From Echria macrotheca (lineage: Eukaryota > Ascomycota > Sordariomycetes > Sordariales > Schizotheciaceae), in NCBI GenBank assembly GCA_030411725.1, contig MU839853.1:62001-126000 (forward strand): a DNA stretch of 64,000 nucleotides, read 5' to 3'. Under the pieces are notes generated by a model. It did not search any database. It was not told where the DNA came from and saw nothing but the letters and a program-made list of their open reading frames with translations. The position numbers were made by a program, and so were the translations under genes. Below are positions 63,175-64,000 of this stretch, piece by piece; within the stretch, counting starts at the first letter, position 1, and each line of letters starts with the position of its first letter.

Positions 63175-64000
63175 CTACTCCCTTTTTTCTTCCACCACGG
63201 CGCTCTCCGTCACTACCCCTTTTCCTGGTCCATTCCAGCTGCCACTGCCACTTCCACTGCCGTTTGCATTGACCCCATCCCGACTTCCGCCAGATCCGGC
63301 AAAGTCCTCTTTAGAGGTCTCCCTGACAACTTCAATATCCTGCGTCTCAAACATGCGTCGATTGCGGTTGGCCGCGCGGAAGGACAGCGAGAATTGAGAG
63401 AGGCGTGTAGATCGCTCATCGGAGGGCCTGGACCCGGTCTTTTCGCGCAGGAAGACCCGCAGCGTGGGGATGCATGCGGCCATGATGGTCACGGTGGACT
63501 CGGCAATGTCCCAGACGAAGAGGTCGATCTCGTCGTCTGCAGCACACCGTGATGAGCAGGAGGTATGGAGGGGAAACAGTGTCAAGAAAAGGGGAGGAAC
63601 TTACAAGAATCTATCACTCCGAGGTTGGGCAGCTTCACACATTTGACAATCCCAACTGCACCGGCCCTGGTATCTATTAGTCCACGTCGCTTGTGTGTCC
63701 CGCGAGGAATACTCACACAGCACCCATACTCATGCAGACCAAAATGCCGATCTTTTCCTTGCTCCTCAAAGTGAGGTCGTACAGGAACGTCCACGGCAGA
63801 AACGCCAAGATGAAGTCATAGAGCGAAGACTGGGCGCCTGTAGCAACCCACACCTTCGTCCCGACTTGGATCGGCCAGCACTCCCCCTTGACCGTGGGGT
63901 CCCACCTCGCGCTGAGGGGCTTGCACTGGATCCAAGGGATCATGGCGCTTACCGCCATGGAGATGTTTATTGTAATAATCAGGAACCACACAAAAGCTTT
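63175..64000 (-). CDS. PTH11-like fungal rhodopsin-domain protein, 5' part outside the window
   Basis: Exons read 64000(open)-63717, 63666-63605 and 63536-63175. The first part gives FVWFLIITINISMAVSAMIP, then IQCKPLSARWDPTVKGECWP (the loop with two cysteines), SLYDFILAFLPWTFLYDLTL, and RSKEKIGILVCMSMGAVAGA across the splice. The second exon gives GIVKCVKLPNLGVID, and the third EIDLFVWDIAESTVTIMAAC, then IPTLRVF. This is the second half of the same membrane family as the gene at 49680-50765. The tail is serine/glycine-rich (GSGSGSGSW) and ends in charged residues. The start and first three helices lie beyond base 64000. The introns of 50 and 68 bp keep frame and have good sites. Confidence 0.85.

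Overview
The window comes from the nuclear genome of a filamentous ascomycete (Pezizomycotina, most likely a sordariomycete; the class is an inference). Genes are cut by short introns of about 50-80 bp with fungal GT...CTRAY...AG signals. The protein families are fungal accessory families: HET, Clr5, a STAND-type N-terminal domain, DUF3176, PTH11-like rhodopsin, LaeA-like methyltransferase, GH114 and GH115. I rebuilt exon structures by hand from splice signals and frame continuity; no transcripts or searches were available.

Layout: 1-8.6 kb holds a partial DUF3626 gene, a DUF3176 membrane protein, a conserved hypothetical, a LaeA-like methyltransferase and an APH-type kinase. 10.9-21 kb holds a secreted phosphoesterase, a degenerate HET protein, a RhoGEF with a STAND-type N-terminus and a PH domain, and a secreted M61-like protease. 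21-25.5 kb holds a second DUF3176 gene and a small cysteine-rich secreted protein, bracketed by two copies of one AT-rich element in opposite orientation, each with its own perfect 8-bp target duplication (hAT-like). 26-39.7 kb holds a hypothetical, a Clr5-ankyrin protein, a cysteine-motif protein, a DEDDh RNA exonuclease, a BAHD-like acyltransferase and a frame-broken gene. 40-49 kb is the most unusual part: a HET-associated-type protein kinase, a tiny conserved-looking gene, and a kinase gene that appears to continue into a HET-domain protein. 49-64 kb holds two PTH11-like rhodopsins (one partial), a DUF1223 protein, GH114, a long HET protein with a proline-rich N-terminus, and a secreted GH115 alpha-glucuronidase.

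Main discovery candidate: between the kinase ORF and the HET ORF (46360-46925) lie eight consecutive introns with good consensus sites, separated only by microexons of 3, 3, 3, 3, 3, 3 and 6 nt. All are phase 0 and join the kinase frame to the HET frame without a stop. This predicts a 1340-residue kinase-HET fusion whose linker is coded by single-codon exons. Retaining intron 1 would give a kinase-only protein, and the 6-nt exon carries an ATG that could start a HET-only protein.

Many genes here belong to families tied to non-self recognition and incompatibility (HET, STAND-type N-terminus, Clr5-ankyrin, HET-linked kinases) or to secretion and surface sensing, which is typical of an accessory, fast-evolving fungal region. 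No tRNA, rRNA or CRISPR was found.
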